64,000 nt of DNA from Xanthomonas hortorum (GCF_024339125.1 NZ_CP101417.1:3235001-3299000); one strand, 5' to 3'. Shown: positions 17,471 to 27,216, counted from the stretch's first letter. Notes: generated by a model not told the origin, from the letters alone. Program-made: numbers and translations.

Positions 17471-19411
17471 ATGTGCGGATTGGCAGGACTGCTGCTGGCG
17501 TCGCCGCGCCTGCATGGCGAACAACTCGACGCGCTGGTGCGGCCGATGGGCGCGGCCTTGCGCCATCGCGGCCCCGACGATGCCGGCACCTGGTGCGATG
17601 CACAGGCGGGCGTGGCGCTGGCGCATCAGCGGCTGAGCATTCTGGATCTGTCGCCGCTCGGCCATCAGCCGATGCGCTCGGCCGATGGCCGTTACGTACT
17701 GGCCTACAACGGCGAGATCTACAACTTCGCGCAGCTGCGTGCGGCCTTGTCGGCGCTCGGGCATCGTTTCCGTGGCCACTCCGATACCGAAGTGCTGTTG
17801 GCTGCAGTGGTGGAGTGGGGCCTGGACGACACCCTGACCCGCTGCAACGGCATGTTCGCACTCGCCCTGTGGGACGAACGCGACACCTGCCTGTCGCTGG
17901 CGCGCGACCGCGTCGGCAAGAAGCCGCTGTACTACGGCTGGGCCGGCGACACGCTGGTGTTCGGGTCCGAACTCAAGGCGCTGTGGCAGCACCCGGATTT
18001 CGACAACGGCGTGGATCGCGATGCGCTGACCTTGCTGCTGCGGCTGGGTTACATCCCGGCGCCGGCCTGCATCCATGAGCGCACCTTCAAGCTGATGCCA
18101 GGCCGGGTGCTGCGGCTGGATGCGCAGGCGGTGGCGGCCGGCGCGGCGGCACATCGGCCGGATCAGGCGCAGCAGCCGTTCTGGAACGCGCGCGAAGCGA
18201 TGCAGCGCGCCTTGGCTGCGCCGTTCACCGGCAGCGATGCGCAGGCCGAAGAACAACTCGATGCGGTGCTGCGCGATGCGGTGGCGCTGCGCATGGTGGC
18301 GGATGTACCGGTGGGCGTATTCCTGTCCGGCGGCACCGATTCGTCGATCGTCACCGCGATGATGCAGGCGCAGAGCAGCCAGCCGGTGCACACCTTCAGC
18401 ATCGGATTCGAAGGCTCGCATCACGACGAAGCGCCGCTGGCGCGCGAAGTGGCCACGCACCTGCACACCGACCACACCGAGCTCTACGTCAGCGGTGCCG
18501 ACGCACTGGCGGTGGTGCCTAGCTTGCCGGACATGTTCGACGAGCCGTTTGCCGATGCTTCGCAGGTGCCCACTGCGCTGGTCGCGCGGCTGGCGCGCGG
18601 CGGGGTGACGGTGGCGCTGTCCGGCGACGGCGGCGACGAATTGTTTTTCGGCTACGGCCGCTACCAGCGTGCGCTGCGCAACTGGCGCATGCATGGGCTG
18701 GTGCCGGGCCCGCTGCGAAAGCTGATGGCGGTGGCAGCGCGCAGCAATGGCGAGTCGTCGCGCACCGGCGGCCTGGCGGCGTTGGTGGCCGAGGCCGGCG
18801 CACGCGGTATCGGTGACATTTATCGCAACCGCATTTCACGCTGGCGCGACCCAGCGGCGGTGGTGCTGGGCGCGACCGAGCCGGACAGTTTCTACAGCCT
18901 GGCCGACCCACTGCACGGCTCCGGCACCCCGGCCGACGCGATGATGCTGGCCGACTTCGCCGCCTATCTGCCCGACGATCTGCTGTGCAAGGTGGACCGC
19001 ACCACCATGGCGGTGGGGCTGGAGGCACGCGCGCCGTTGCTGGACTGGCGCGTGGCCGAGTTCGCCTGGTCGCTGCCGCTGTCGTTGAAGTACCGCGACG
19101 GGGTCAGCAAGTACCTGCTCAAGCGCGTGCTGTGCCGCTATCTGCCTGACCCGATGGTCTACCGCGGCAAGCGCGGCTTTGGCGCGCCGGTCAGCGCGTG
19201 GCTGCGCGGCGATCTGAACGGCTGGGCCGACGATCTGCTGGCGCACGGCACGCTGGAGCGCGAGGGTGTGTTCGCTGCCGACACCGTGGCCGGGCTGTGG
19301 CGCGACTTCAACCGCGGCGAGCGCAAATGGCATACGCATCTATGGACAGTGCTGATGTTCCAGGCCTGGCAGGCGCACTGGCGTGCGCAGCGGGCGGCGA
19401 TGACGCGCTGA
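17471..19411 (+). CDS. asnB: Asparagine synthase (glutamine-hydrolysing)
   Basis: A 646-residue enzyme making Asn from Asp, Gln and ATP. The start must be the ATG at 17471 because Cys2 (MCGLAG) is the glutaminase nucleophile; the frame is open upstream but that part is out. RHRGPDD, YNGEIYNF and SDTEV mark the N-terminal glutaminase domain; the PP-loop SGGTDSSIVTAM and LSGDGGDELFFGYGRY mark the synthetase domain. Length is that of the longer AsnB family that includes amidotransferases for peptide or polysaccharide amidation, so the substrate could differ from free Asp. Confidence 0.88.
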   Translation: MCGLAGLLLASPRLHGEQLDALVRPMGAALRHRGPDDAGTWCDAQAGVALAHQRLSILDLSPLGHQPMRSADGRYVLAYNGEIYNFAQLRAALSALGHRFRGHSDTEVLLAAVVEWGLDDTLTRCNGMFALALWDERDTCLSLARDRVGKKPLYYGWAGDTLVFGSELKALWQHPDFDNGVDRDALTLLLRLGYIPAPACIHERTFKLMPGRVLRLDAQAVAAGAAAHRPDQAQQPFWNAREAMQRALAAPFTGSDAQAEEQLDAVLRDAVALRMVADVPVGVFLSGGTDSSIVTAMMQAQSSQPVHTFSIGFEGSHHDEAPLAREVATHLHTDHTELYVSGADALAVVPSLPDMFDEPFADASQVPTALVARLARGGVTVALSGDGGDELFFGYGRYQRALRNWRMHGLVPGPLRKLMAVAARSNGESSRTGGLAALVAEAGARGIGDIYRNRISRWRDPAAVVLGATEPDSFYSLADPLHGSGTPADAMMLADFAAYLPDDLLCKVDRTTMAVGLEARAPLLDWRVAEFAWSLPLSLKYRDGVSKYLLKRVLCRYLPDPMVYRGKRGFGAPVSAWLRGDLNGWADDLLAHGTLEREGVFAADTVAGLWRDFNRGERKWHTHLWTVLMFQAWQAHWRAQRAAMTR

Positions 19412-19669
19412 TCTTGGTCACGTGTTGATCTTGCGCGCGGCGACCAACCGTTGCGCGGTGTGCGAGACCGCGCTGCCGTTGCCGAGTTGTTTCTGACGCT
19501 TGAAGCTGCCGCTCGGACATCAGGCCGGGTAGGGGCGTTAACGCCTTGCAGATTGAGACGCCGCCGTGTGCGTGCAGCTGCGGGTGATCGCCCGGTGCCG
19601 GGCGGCACTTCACCGGCTCTGAGCATCGCGCTGGGTAGGGTGGGGCCCTGTTTCCACGGAGCGTCCCCC

Positions 19670-20224
19670 ATGAGCAAGATCACCATCGCCGTCCTGGTCG
19701 GCAGCCTGCGCGCAGCGTCCTACAACCGCCAGTTGGCGCGCGCGCTGGAGCATCTGGCCGGCGACAAGGCGGTGTTCGAGTATCTGGAGATCGGCGATAT
19801 TCCGCTGTACAACCAGGACAACGATGCGGATTTCCCGGCTCAGGGCACCCGTTTCAAGCAGCAGGTGCGTGCCGCCGACGCGGTGTTGTTCGTGACCCCC
19901 GAATACAATCGTTCGATTCCCGGCGTGCTCAAGAATGCCATCGACACCGGCTCGCGGCCGTATGGCGATAGCGCGTTTTCCGGCAAGCCGGCGGCGGTGG
20001 TCGGCATCTCGGTCGGAGCGATCGGCACGGCGACCGCGCAGCAGCATCTGCGCAATGTGCTGTCGTATCTGAACATGCATGTGCTCGGTCAGCCGGAAGT
20101 GTTCCTGCAGTACAAGGAAGGCTTGTTCGGTCCCGATGATCAGATCGCCAACGCCGACAGCCGCGCGTTTCTACAGGGCTTTATCGACACGTTCCTGGGC
20201 TTGATCGAGCAGCTCAAGCACTGA
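19670..20224 (+). CDS. NADPH-dependent FMN reductase
   Basis: A 184-residue flavodoxin-like reductase. The phosphate loop is GSLRAASYNRQLARAL and the flavin-binding PEYNRSIPGVLKNAID motif is intact. Relatives reduce quinones, chromate or azo dyes. The ATG at 19670 was chosen because the Rossmann strand ITIAVLVGS follows directly. Confidence 0.9.
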   Translation: MSKITIAVLVGSLRAASYNRQLARALEHLAGDKAVFEYLEIGDIPLYNQDNDADFPAQGTRFKQQVRAADAVLFVTPEYNRSIPGVLKNAIDTGSRPYGDSAFSGKPAAVVGISVGAIGTATAQQHLRNVLSYLNMHVLGQPEVFLQYKEGLFGPDDQIANADSRAFLQGFIDTFLGLIEQLKH

Positions 20225-20357
20225 GTGGCAGGTGATGTGATCCGCCTGACGCACTGCGCCGGGCGGCCCGGCCACGCGGCCAAAACGTAGGTGGGGCAAG
20301 GATCGCGGCTGCTGCGACAGCCGGCGCGTAGAACGTGATGCACCGGCTGTGCACCGG

Positions 20358-20366
20358 TTATCCACA
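20358..20366 (+). promoter_or_regulatory. Consensus DnaA box upstream of dnaB
   Basis: TTATCCACA, a perfect match to the DnaA-box consensus, lies 78 bp before the dnaB start. It suggests DnaA could affect dnaB transcription. A single 9-mer can occur by chance, and no cluster of boxes or AT-rich unwinding region is present, so this is not an origin. Confidence 0.45.
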
Positions 20367-20443
20367 GAGTTGTGCATGGTCGTCGACGCCATCGATGACT
20401 ATGCTTCCTGCCCTCATCCCCCTAGCGTCAGGTTTGTTTGTCC

Positions 20444-21874
20444 ATGTCCGCTCGTCCTGGTTTCCGTTCCAAACGCAATCGCGATCGCGACGACGACGAT
20501 TACGATCGTCCCGAGCCGCGGCTGGACCAGCTGCGTGTGCCGCCGCATTCGGTCGAGGCCGAGCAGGCTGTGCTTGGCGGGTTGATGCTGGCGCCGGAGG
20601 CGTTTGACCGGGTCAACGACCAGCTCACCGACAACGATTTCTACCGCCGCGACCACCGGCTGATCTATCGCGCGATTCGCGAATTGAACGAGAAAGACCG
20701 CCCGTTCGATGCGGTGACGCTGGGCGAATGGTTCGAATCGCAAGGCAAGCTGGAGCAAGTGGCCGATGGCGCGTATCTGATCGAGCTGGCCAGCACCACG
20801 CCGTCGGCGGCCAACATCGCCGCCTATGCCGAAATTGTGCGCGACAAGGCGGTGCTGCGGCAGTTGATCGAAGTCGGCACCACCATCGTCAACGATGGCT
20901 TCCAGCCGGAAGGCCGCGAAAGCGTGGAGCTGCTGGCGTCGGCGGAAAAAGCGGTGTTCAAGATCGCCGAAGCCGGCGCGCGCGGGCGCACCGACTTCGT
21001 AGCGATGCCGGGCGCGTTGAAGGACGCCTTCGAAGAGCTGCGTAACCGTTTCGAAAACGGCGGCAACATCACCGGCCTGCCGACCGGCTACACCGATTTC
21101 GATGCGATGACCGCCGGCCTGCAGCCGACCGATCTGATCATCCTGGCCGCACGTCCGGCGATGGGCAAGACCACGCTGGCGTTGAACATTGCCGAATACG
21201 CCGCGATCAAGTCCAAGAAAGGCGTTGCGGTGTTTTCGATGGAAATGTCGGCCTCGCAGCTGGCGATGCGCTTGATCTCGTCCAATGGCCGCATCAACGC
21301 GCAGCGCCTGCGTACCGGTGCGCTGGAAGACGAGGACTGGGCGCGCGTGACCGGCGCGATCAAGATGCTGAAGGAAACCAAGATCTTCATCGACGACACG
21401 CCGGGCGTATCACCGGAAGTGCTGCGCTCCAAGTGCCGCCGGCTCAAGCGCGAGCACGACTTGGGTCTGATCGTCATCGACTATTTGCAGCTGATGTCGG
21501 TGCCTGGCAACAGCGAAAACCGCGCGACCGAAATCTCGGAGATTTCGCGTGGTCTGAAGGGACTGGCCAAGGAACTCAACGTGCCGGTAATTGCGCTGTC
21601 GCAGCTCAATCGCTCGCTGGAAACGCGTACCGACAAGCGCCCGGTGATGGCCGACTTGCGCGAATCCGGCGCAATCGAGCAGGACGCCGACATGATCGTC
21701 TTCATCTACCGCGACGATTATTACAACAAGGAAAACTCGCCGGACAAGGGCCTGGCCGAGATCATCATCGGCAAGCACCGCGGTGGTCCTACCGGCTCGT
21801 GCAAGCTCAAATTCTTTGGCGAATACACCCGTTTCGACAATCTGGCGCACGATTCGGTGGGCAGTTTCGAGTAA
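20444..21874 (+). CDS. dnaB: Replicative DNA helicase DnaB
   Basis: A 476-residue hexameric helicase. The N-terminal domain starts VPPHSVEAEQAVLGGLML. The RecA-like domain has Walker A ARPAMGKTTLAL and Walker B LIVIDYLQLM; the arginine-finger region HRGGPTGSCKLKF is intact. The ATG at 20444 is used; a TTG six bases upstream is in frame. The first 30 residues are charged and probably disordered. Confidence 0.95.
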   Translation: MSARPGFRSKRNRDRDDDDYDRPEPRLDQLRVPPHSVEAEQAVLGGLMLAPEAFDRVNDQLTDNDFYRRDHRLIYRAIRELNEKDRPFDAVTLGEWFESQGKLEQVADGAYLIELASTTPSAANIAAYAEIVRDKAVLRQLIEVGTTIVNDGFQPEGRESVELLASAEKAVFKIAEAGARGRTDFVAMPGALKDAFEELRNRFENGGNITGLPTGYTDFDAMTAGLQPTDLIILAARPAMGKTTLALNIAEYAAIKSKKGVAVFSMEMSASQLAMRLISSNGRINAQRLRTGALEDEDWARVTGAIKMLKETKIFIDDTPGVSPEVLRSKCRRLKREHDLGLIVIDYLQLMSVPGNSENRATEISEISRGLKGLAKELNVPVIALSQLNRSLETRTDKRPVMADLRESGAIEQDADMIVFIYRDDYYNKENSPDKGLAEIIIGKHRGGPTGSCKLKFFGEYTRFDNLAHDSVGSFE

Positions 21875-21969
21875 GCGTTTTGTTTTGGTTCGCCAAAAAG
21901 CTACTGCGCTCAGCGCTATGCGAGCGCGGCCTGCGTTGTGGTTCCCATCCGTACACGATCACGTTGGCA

Positions 21970-22078
21970 GGTGCGATGCCCTTACCGCTTGCGGGACCGT
22001 GTGGCGGCATGGATGCCGCCACCGAGCCTACATGGACGTACTTGCGGCGTGTCCCGCGAGCGGTGAGGGCATCGCACC
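21970..22078 (+). repeat. Long palindromic repeat, class B, copy 1
   Basis: Outer arms (GGTGCGATGCCC and its complement) frame GCTTGCGGGAC/GTCCCGCGAGC and an inner palindrome, GTGGCGGCATGGATGCCGCCAC around ATGGAT. It lies in the 729-bp dnaB-phrB gap with class A copy 2; the rest of that gap holds nothing recognisable. Confidence 0.82.
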
Positions 22079-22176
22079 CTCGACCTACTCGGTTGGGAAC
22101 ATCCAGACGACGCTGAAGCTCAAGCTCTCGGGCGCCTTGAGGGCTGCTCGAACCATTTGGATGCGTCGGTTGTAGA

Positions 22177-22333
22177 GCGGATGATCTGCAGTTTGGCTGC
22201 AGGGCCCTTGCCCGCCCACCATCGCGGGACACGCTGCAAGTACGTCCTTGTAAGCTCTTACGCGGCATCCATGCCGCGTAAGGTCCCGCGACGGTGGGCG
22301 GGCAAGGACCAGTCGAGAGTGTCGGTGTGCAGG
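22177..22333 (+). repeat. Long palindromic repeat, class A, copy 2
   Basis: Same unit as at 25305 with a few base changes: outer arms around CTTGCCCGCCCACC and its complement, inner palindrome CGCGGCATCCATGCCGCG. It starts in GATGATCTGCAG and ends in GTGTGCAGGG. Confidence 0.85.
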
Positions 22334-22603
22334 GTTGCGAGCAGTGCGTGCAGCGCGGCCGGTTGATTAACTGCGGTCTGATCAACTCAGTTCGATCTGA
22401 ATCGGACAGTGTTGCTGTTGTCCACGACATCCTCCACTGATCAACGAAGGCTGGTGTGGCCAACCACGCTGCCGCCATCGCTACAGCGCTCGGGAGGTTT
22501 TGTAGCCGCTCTTAGCTGGACCAGGAGTGCTCACCCCTGCGTCGCGCCATCGTTGCACCTGCTGGCTTATGCTGCGCAGCCTTATCGTCGCTGCCGAGTT
22601 CGT

Positions 22604-24022
22604 ATGTCTTACGCCATCGTCTGGTTCCGTCGCGATCTGCGCCTTCAGGACAACCCGGCCTTGCGCGCTGCGCTGGATGCCGGGCATGCCCCGATTCCGC
22701 TGTATATCGATGCGCCGCACGAAGAAGGCGAGTGGACGCCCGGTGCCGCGTCGCGCAGTTGGCGGCATCGCTCGCTGGCTGCCTTGGACGCTGCATTGCG
22801 CGCGCTCGGCAGCGGCCTGGTGATTCGCGCGGGCGACAGCGCCCAGGTGCTGGATGAGGTGATCGCCCAGACCGGTGCGGTGGCGGTGTATTGGAACCGC
22901 AAGTACGAACCGGCCACCCAGCCGCGCGATGCGCAGATCAAGCGCAGCTTGCGCGAGCGCGGCATCGAGGTGCAGAGCTGCAATGCCGCGCTGTTGATGG
23001 AGCCGTGGCAGTTGTCGACTCAGCAGGGCGGCCCGTACAAGGTCTTCACTCCGTACTGGCGCAACGCACTCACGCAACTGCAGTTGCCCGCTGCAATGGC
23101 TACGCCACGCAGCCTGCCGCCGCTGCCTGCGACGTTGAAAAGCGCCGCGCTGGAGACGTTGGGGTTAGTGCCGAAACTGGACTGGGATCAAGGCTTCTGG
23201 GAGCACTGGCAACCTGGTGAGGCTGGTGCGCACGAGATGCTGGAAATTTTCATCGACGGCGCGCTGTCCGGCTATCGCGAAAACCGCGATCGGCCCGATC
23301 GGGTCGGCACTTCGCAGCTGTCTCCGCATCTGCATTTCGGCGAGATCGCGCCATGGCGGATCGCCAGCACGCTGGAAGCCAACCGCAACGCGCGCAACAG
23401 CGCAGAGATCGATGGCTACATCCGCCAGCTGGGTTGGCGCGATTTTGCGTATCACCTGTTGCATCACTTCCCGGAAACCACCAACCAGAATCTCAATCCG
23501 CGCTTCGAAGGCTTCGATTGGGCCAAGGTCGACCCGGTCGCGTTGCAGGCCTGGCAGCGCGGCCGCACCGGTATTCCGATCGTCGATGCCGGCATGCGTC
23601 AGCTCTGGCACACCGGCTGGATGCACAACCGTGTGCGCATGATCGTGGCGAGTCTGTTGTGCAAGCATTTGCGCATCCACTGGATCGAAGGGGCGCGCTG
23701 GTTCTGGGACACGCTGGTGGATGCGGACCTGGCCAACAACACCTTGGGCTGGCAATGGGTGGCCGGTACCGGCGCGGATGCGGCGCCGTATTTTCGCGTG
23801 TTCAATCCGGTGACGCAGGCGGAGAAATTCGATCCGCAGGCGGCTTACATCACACGCTGGGTGCCGGAGCTCGGCAAGCTTGCGGTGAAGGAGCGTTTCG
23901 CACCGTGGTTGTCTCCGTTGTCGTTGGCGCGATTTGCGCCGGAGTACCCGCGCACGCCAATTATCGGATTGGCCGAAGGTCGCGATGCGGCGTTGGCGGC
24001 GTATGCGAAGACGCGGGGATAA
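22604..24022 (+). CDS. phrB: Deoxyribodipyrimidine photolyase (class I)
   Basis: A 472-residue light-dependent repair enzyme for cyclobutane pyrimidine dimers. The N-terminal antenna domain opens IVWFRRDLRLQDNPAL. The FAD domain contains TSQLSPHLHFGEI, GIPIVDAGMRQLWHTGWMHN and DADLANNTLGWQWVAGTG, the class I CPD/cryptochrome signature. The ATG at 22604 gives the standard N-terminus; the longer frame reads back into repeat-containing DNA. Confidence 0.93.
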   Translation: MSYAIVWFRRDLRLQDNPALRAALDAGHAPIPLYIDAPHEEGEWTPGAASRSWRHRSLAALDAALRALGSGLVIRAGDSAQVLDEVIAQTGAVAVYWNRKYEPATQPRDAQIKRSLRERGIEVQSCNAALLMEPWQLSTQQGGPYKVFTPYWRNALTQLQLPAAMATPRSLPPLPATLKSAALETLGLVPKLDWDQGFWEHWQPGEAGAHEMLEIFIDGALSGYRENRDRPDRVGTSQLSPHLHFGEIAPWRIASTLEANRNARNSAEIDGYIRQLGWRDFAYHLLHHFPETTNQNLNPRFEGFDWAKVDPVALQAWQRGRTGIPIVDAGMRQLWHTGWMHNRVRMIVASLLCKHLRIHWIEGARWFWDTLVDADLANNTLGWQWVAGTGADAAPYFRVFNPVTQAEKFDPQAAYITRWVPELGKLAVKERFAPWLSPLSLARFAPEYPRTPIIGLAEGRDAALAAYAKTRG

Positions 24023-24156
24023 CCGGAAACGTTTTCCTGAATGCAGTACCTGTCGCAGGCAATCTGCGGCCGCTTTCATCATGTGCCAGTCGCGTTGGTC
24101 TGTTTATCCTCGCCGACACGATTGAGTGCCGGATGGTCCGGCCACAGGAGAACACC

Positions 24157-24882
24157 ATGTCCCCAGCAGCTACCAAGAGTCTGGCCGTTGCCCTGGCCAG
24201 CGCCATTGCGCTGTCCGCTTGCGCCACTGGCGGCTCGTATGTGCAGCGCGACCAGTACGGCGACCAGACCCAACAGCAGAACCGCACCGGCCGCAACGCG
24301 CTGATCGGCACCGCCATTGGTGTCGCTGCAGGGTTGCTCACCGGTGACAGCGCCACCGAGCGCCGTCAGCACGCGATGGTCGGCGCCGGTATCGGCGCAC
24401 TGAGCGGCGCCGCGGTGGGTCAGTACCAGGATCGTCAGGAGCGCGCATTGCGTGAGCGTACCGCCAACACCGGTATCGAAGTGCAGCGCCAGGGCGACAA
24501 CATCACCTTGAACCTGCCCGACGGCATCACCTTCGACTTCGGCAAGTCGGCGTTGAAGCCGCAGTTCTACACCGCGCTCAATGGTGTGGCGTCTACGTTG
24601 CGCGAGTACAACCAGACCATGGTGGAAGTGGTCGGTCATACCGACAGCGTCGGCAGCGATGCGGTGAACCAGCGTCTGTCCGAAGAACGTGCCGGCGCAG
24701 TTGCGCAGTATCTGACCGCACAAGGCGTGCAGCGCGAGCGCATGGAAACGATGGGCGCCGGCAAGCGTTACCCGATCGCCGACAACAACACCGATGCCGG
24801 TCGCGCACAGAACCGTCGCGTGGAAATCCGTTTGATTCCGCTGCGCTCTGAGGGCACTGGTAACAACACGGGTATGCGTTGA
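24157..24882 (+). CDS. OmpA-family lipoprotein with glycine zipper
   Basis: A 241-residue outer-membrane lipoprotein. The lipobox LSAC (Cys about residue 21) is followed by a glycine-zipper segment (ALIGTAIGVAAGLLTG and VGAGIGALSGAAVGQ) and a C-terminal OmpA domain that binds peptidoglycan: FDFGKSALKP, VVGHTDSVGSDAVNQRLSEE, and AQNRRVEIRL. This is the YiaD-like layout. CAGGAG lies 7 nt before the ATG, and an intrinsic terminator follows. Confidence 0.9.
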   Translation: MSPAATKSLAVALASAIALSACATGGSYVQRDQYGDQTQQQNRTGRNALIGTAIGVAAGLLTGDSATERRQHAMVGAGIGALSGAAVGQYQDRQERALRERTANTGIEVQRQGDNITLNLPDGITFDFGKSALKPQFYTALNGVASTLREYNQTMVEVVGHTDSVGSDAVNQRLSEERAGAVAQYLTAQGVQRERMETMGAGKRYPIADNNTDAGRAQNRRVEIRLIPLRSEGTGNNTGMR

Positions 24883-24930
24883 GTTTGACGCAGTGGATCG
24901 CGGCGAGTCGATTGACGAAACCGCGATGTC

Positions 24931-24965
24931 AAAAAAAACAGGTCGCGAAAGCGGCCTGTTTTTTT
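24931..24965 (+). terminator. Intrinsic terminator of the OmpA-like gene
   Basis: AACAGGTCGC, a GAAA tetraloop and GCGGCCTGTT are followed by a long T run; the stem has one mismatch. A-rich sequence on the other side means it could act in both directions. Confidence 0.9.
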
Positions 24966-24991
24966 GCGCTACGGATTTTGTTGGTTAAGTG

Positions 24992-25147
24992 CGGCTGATC
25001 TGAGACTTGGCTGCAGGGCCCTTGCCCGCCCACCGTCGCGGGACACGCCGCAAGTACGTCCGTGTAGGCTCTTACGCGGCATCCATGCCGCGTAAGAGCT
25101 CGCGACGGTGGGCGGGCAAGGACCGGTCGAGATGGTCGGTGTGCATG
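24992..25147 (+). repeat. Long palindromic repeat, class A, copy 3
   Basis: Matches the class A unit from CGGCTGATCTG to GTGTGCATG, with arms CCTTGCCCGCCCACCGTCGC and complement. It is the first of three repeats in the 946-bp gap between the OmpA-like gene and lysR; a partial class B tail (about 25179-25220) follows it. No gene is visible in the gap. Confidence 0.85.
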
Positions 25148-25304
25148 TTTTCAATAAAGCAACTTGCCAACTGTCTGGCGAGGGTGCCGCGCCCTCAACC
25201 GACTCGGCTTGTGACTTAGAATTTGATTGCATCTAAACGACGCTACGAATCGACATCTCGATTGTCTTGTAGTGACTGAACAGTGCGGATAGATCAATTG
25301 CAGA

Positions 25305-25463
25305 GCGGCTGATCTGCGGGTTTGCTGCAGGGCCCTTGCCCGCCCACCGTCGCGGGACACGCCGCAAGTACTTCCCTGTAGGCTCTTACGCGGCATCCAT
25401 GCCGCGTAAGGTCCCGCGACGGTGGGCGGGCAAGGACCGGTCGAGAGTGTCGGTGTGCATGGT
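25305..25463 (+). repeat. Long palindromic repeat, class A, copy 4
   Basis: The best-preserved class A unit: 24-bp outer arms match perfectly (from CTTGCCCGCCCACCGTCGCG on) and the inner palindrome is TTACGCGGCATCCATGCCGC plus GTAA. Confidence 0.87.
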
Positions 25464-25570
25464 GCAAGCAATGCACGATGCATATTGTTCGGATAACGGT
25501 GAGTTCGGTCAGCTTTCCAACGCAGGCCGAGCACCAACAAGCTTTTAAGAAAGCAACCGACTAACTCTCT

Positions 25571-25679
25571 GGTGCGGTGTCCTCACCGATTGCGGGACCG
25601 TGTGGCGGCATGGATGCCGCCACCGAGCCTACATGGACGTACTTGCGGCGTGTCCCGCGAGCGGTGAGGGCACCGCGCC
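25571..25679 (+). repeat. Long palindromic repeat, class B, copy 2
   Basis: Matches class B copy 1 along its length, with a changed outer arm (GGTGCGGTGTCC against GGGCACCGCGCC). Just downstream (about 25755-25800) is a short CTTCTCCCGGAGGGAGAAG hairpin near the 3' end of lysR. Confidence 0.82.
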
Positions 25680-25828
25680 CTCGACTGAGTAGGCTTTTGA
25701 CCTGTAGCTAGGCTTTTGACCTAAATGTTGACTGCGTCCAAACGTGCAACCGTACCCTCATCCGCCCTTCGGGCACCTTCTCCCGGAGGGAGAAGGGTTA
25801 CTCCGTTGGGCGGCTGCTTGATTCGGTA

Positions 25829-26863
25829 TTACGCGGTGACGTTTTCCAGGATGCGCTTGCCTTCGGCGCGCAATTTCGCCTCTGTGACGACCTCCACTTT
25901 CGCATCGTTGTCTGCTTTCTGCGCTGCCAACCGTGCCGGGCACTGCGCCATCATGTAGTCGGCGTCGAAGTTCATCCGGGTGACCAGAAAGTCCACGAAG
26001 GCGCGCACTTTTGGCGAGACCAAACGGCCGCCGGCAAACACTGCGTTGAAGTCGACCTCCGGGCCTGTCCAACCAGCGAGCACGCGGCGTACCAGGCCCG
26101 ATTGCACGAACGGTTTGGCCATTACATCGCCAGTCAATAGCAGGCCTTCGCCGCAGAGTACTGCACCGTTGAGCGCGGCCGGATCGTTGGCCACCATCAG
26201 CGGATTGACCGGGAAGTCGCGCACATCGCTGCCATCGCTGAGCGACCAGAAAAAGCGGTTGTTGTGCACATTGCGGTTCTTGCGCAGTGCCAGCGTGCGA
26301 TGGAACTGCAGCTCGTCCGGATGCAGCGGTTCGCCATAGCGTTCGATATAGGACGGGCTGGCGAAGACCTGCGTGCGCAGGCTGCCGAGTTTGCGTGCGA
26401 CCAGATTCGAATCCGGCAGCGCACCGACACGCAGCGCCAGATCGGCTTCGCCGCCGATCAGGTCCAGCTTCTCGTTGCCCAGGTGCATGTCCAGCTGGAT
26501 CTCCGGATATTGCGCATGGAATTCGCCCAGCAACGGTGCGATCCAGGTAATGCCGAGCGAGTAGGGCACGGTAAAGCGCAACCAGCCGCGCGGGCCTGAC
26601 TGCAATTGCCCGACCGCGCTTTCGGCTTCTTCCAGTTCGCGGGCGATGCGTTGGCAATGTTCGTGATACACCGAGCCGGCTTCGGTCAGGCCGATCCGGC
26701 GCGTGGTCCGATGCAGCAGGCGCGCGCCGAGCCGGGTTTCGAGTTCCTGCACCTTGCGACTGACGGTGGTCTTGGGCAGACCGAGCGCGTTGGCGGCGGC
26801 GATGAAACTACCTTGCTCGACCACCTTGACGAAGATCAGGGTGTCGTTGAGATCGTGGATCAT
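25829..26863 (-). CDS. LysR-family transcriptional regulator
   Basis: A 344-residue regulator. The N-terminal winged HTH is typical (FVKVVEQGSFIAAANALGLP, then TVSRKVQELETRLGARLLHR). The C-terminal periplasmic-binding-like domain binds an effector; a 40-residue charged tail is longer than usual. It is divergent from the RND efflux operon across 353 bp and probably controls it, as MexT does for mexEF-oprN in Pseudomonas. The effector is unknown. Confidence 0.9.
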   Translation of the reverse strand: MIHDLNDTLIFVKVVEQGSFIAAANALGLPKTTVSRKVQELETRLGARLLHRTTRRIGLTEAGSVYHEHCQRIARELEEAESAVGQLQSGPRGWLRFTVPYSLGITWIAPLLGEFHAQYPEIQLDMHLGNEKLDLIGGEADLALRVGALPDSNLVARKLGSLRTQVFASPSYIERYGEPLHPDELQFHRTLALRKNRNVHNNRFFWSLSDGSDVRDFPVNPLMVANDPAALNGAVLCGEGLLLTGDVMAKPFVQSGLVRRVLAGWTGPEVDFNAVFAGGRLVSPKVRAFVDFLVTRMNFDADYMMAQCPARLAAQKADNDAKVEVVTEAKLRAEGKRILENVTA

Positions 26864-26925
26864 GGGGGTGCCTTCCAGGGGGTCAGGAGGATTGGACCGC
26901 TTACGGGACGATTATTCCCCTAAAT

Positions 26926-26944
26926 CAGGACTAATCAAGTCCTG
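26926..26944. promoter_or_regulatory. Candidate LysR operator between lysR and the efflux operon
   Basis: CAGGACT-AATCA-AGTCCTG is a perfect 7-bp inverted repeat with a 5-bp spacer, 63 bp from the lysR start. Its dyad form suits a LysR recognition site, and its place fits autoregulation and control of the operon. Nothing else distinct was seen in the 353-bp gap (26864-27216). Confidence 0.5.
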
Positions 26945-27216
26945 CTTTGAGGCCTAACTTGTACGTCATCCCCTCCATGCAGGAGCACGGCCATGTGGTT
27001 GTGCGACGTTTTCGGTTTGTCCTCCACCTCACGCAATGCGATTGAAGGTGCCTTCGATCCAGTGATTTCGTCGGCGAAAAGCCCGCGTGCCGGTGTTTCG
27101 CGCACATTTGCAGCGTCGCCGAAGCGTCAGGCCGGCGGTGCGCCGGCCAAACGGGCTGGACTGCCTGCGCGCTGGATACAGAGCAGAATTGTCCCGATGT
27201 CGGGAGTGAAAGTCCC

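Noticed and set aside
15259..17589. A 776-residue minus-strand frame
   Set aside because: Low-complexity translation opposite three sound plus-strand genes.
20340..20443. Replication origin near the DnaA box
   Set aside because: Only one consensus box and no AT-rich unwinding region; dnaB is not normally beside oriC in this group.
4762..25679. CRISPR array made of the long repeats
   Set aside because: The repeats are few, far apart, palindromic and long; no regular spacers or cas genes are present.
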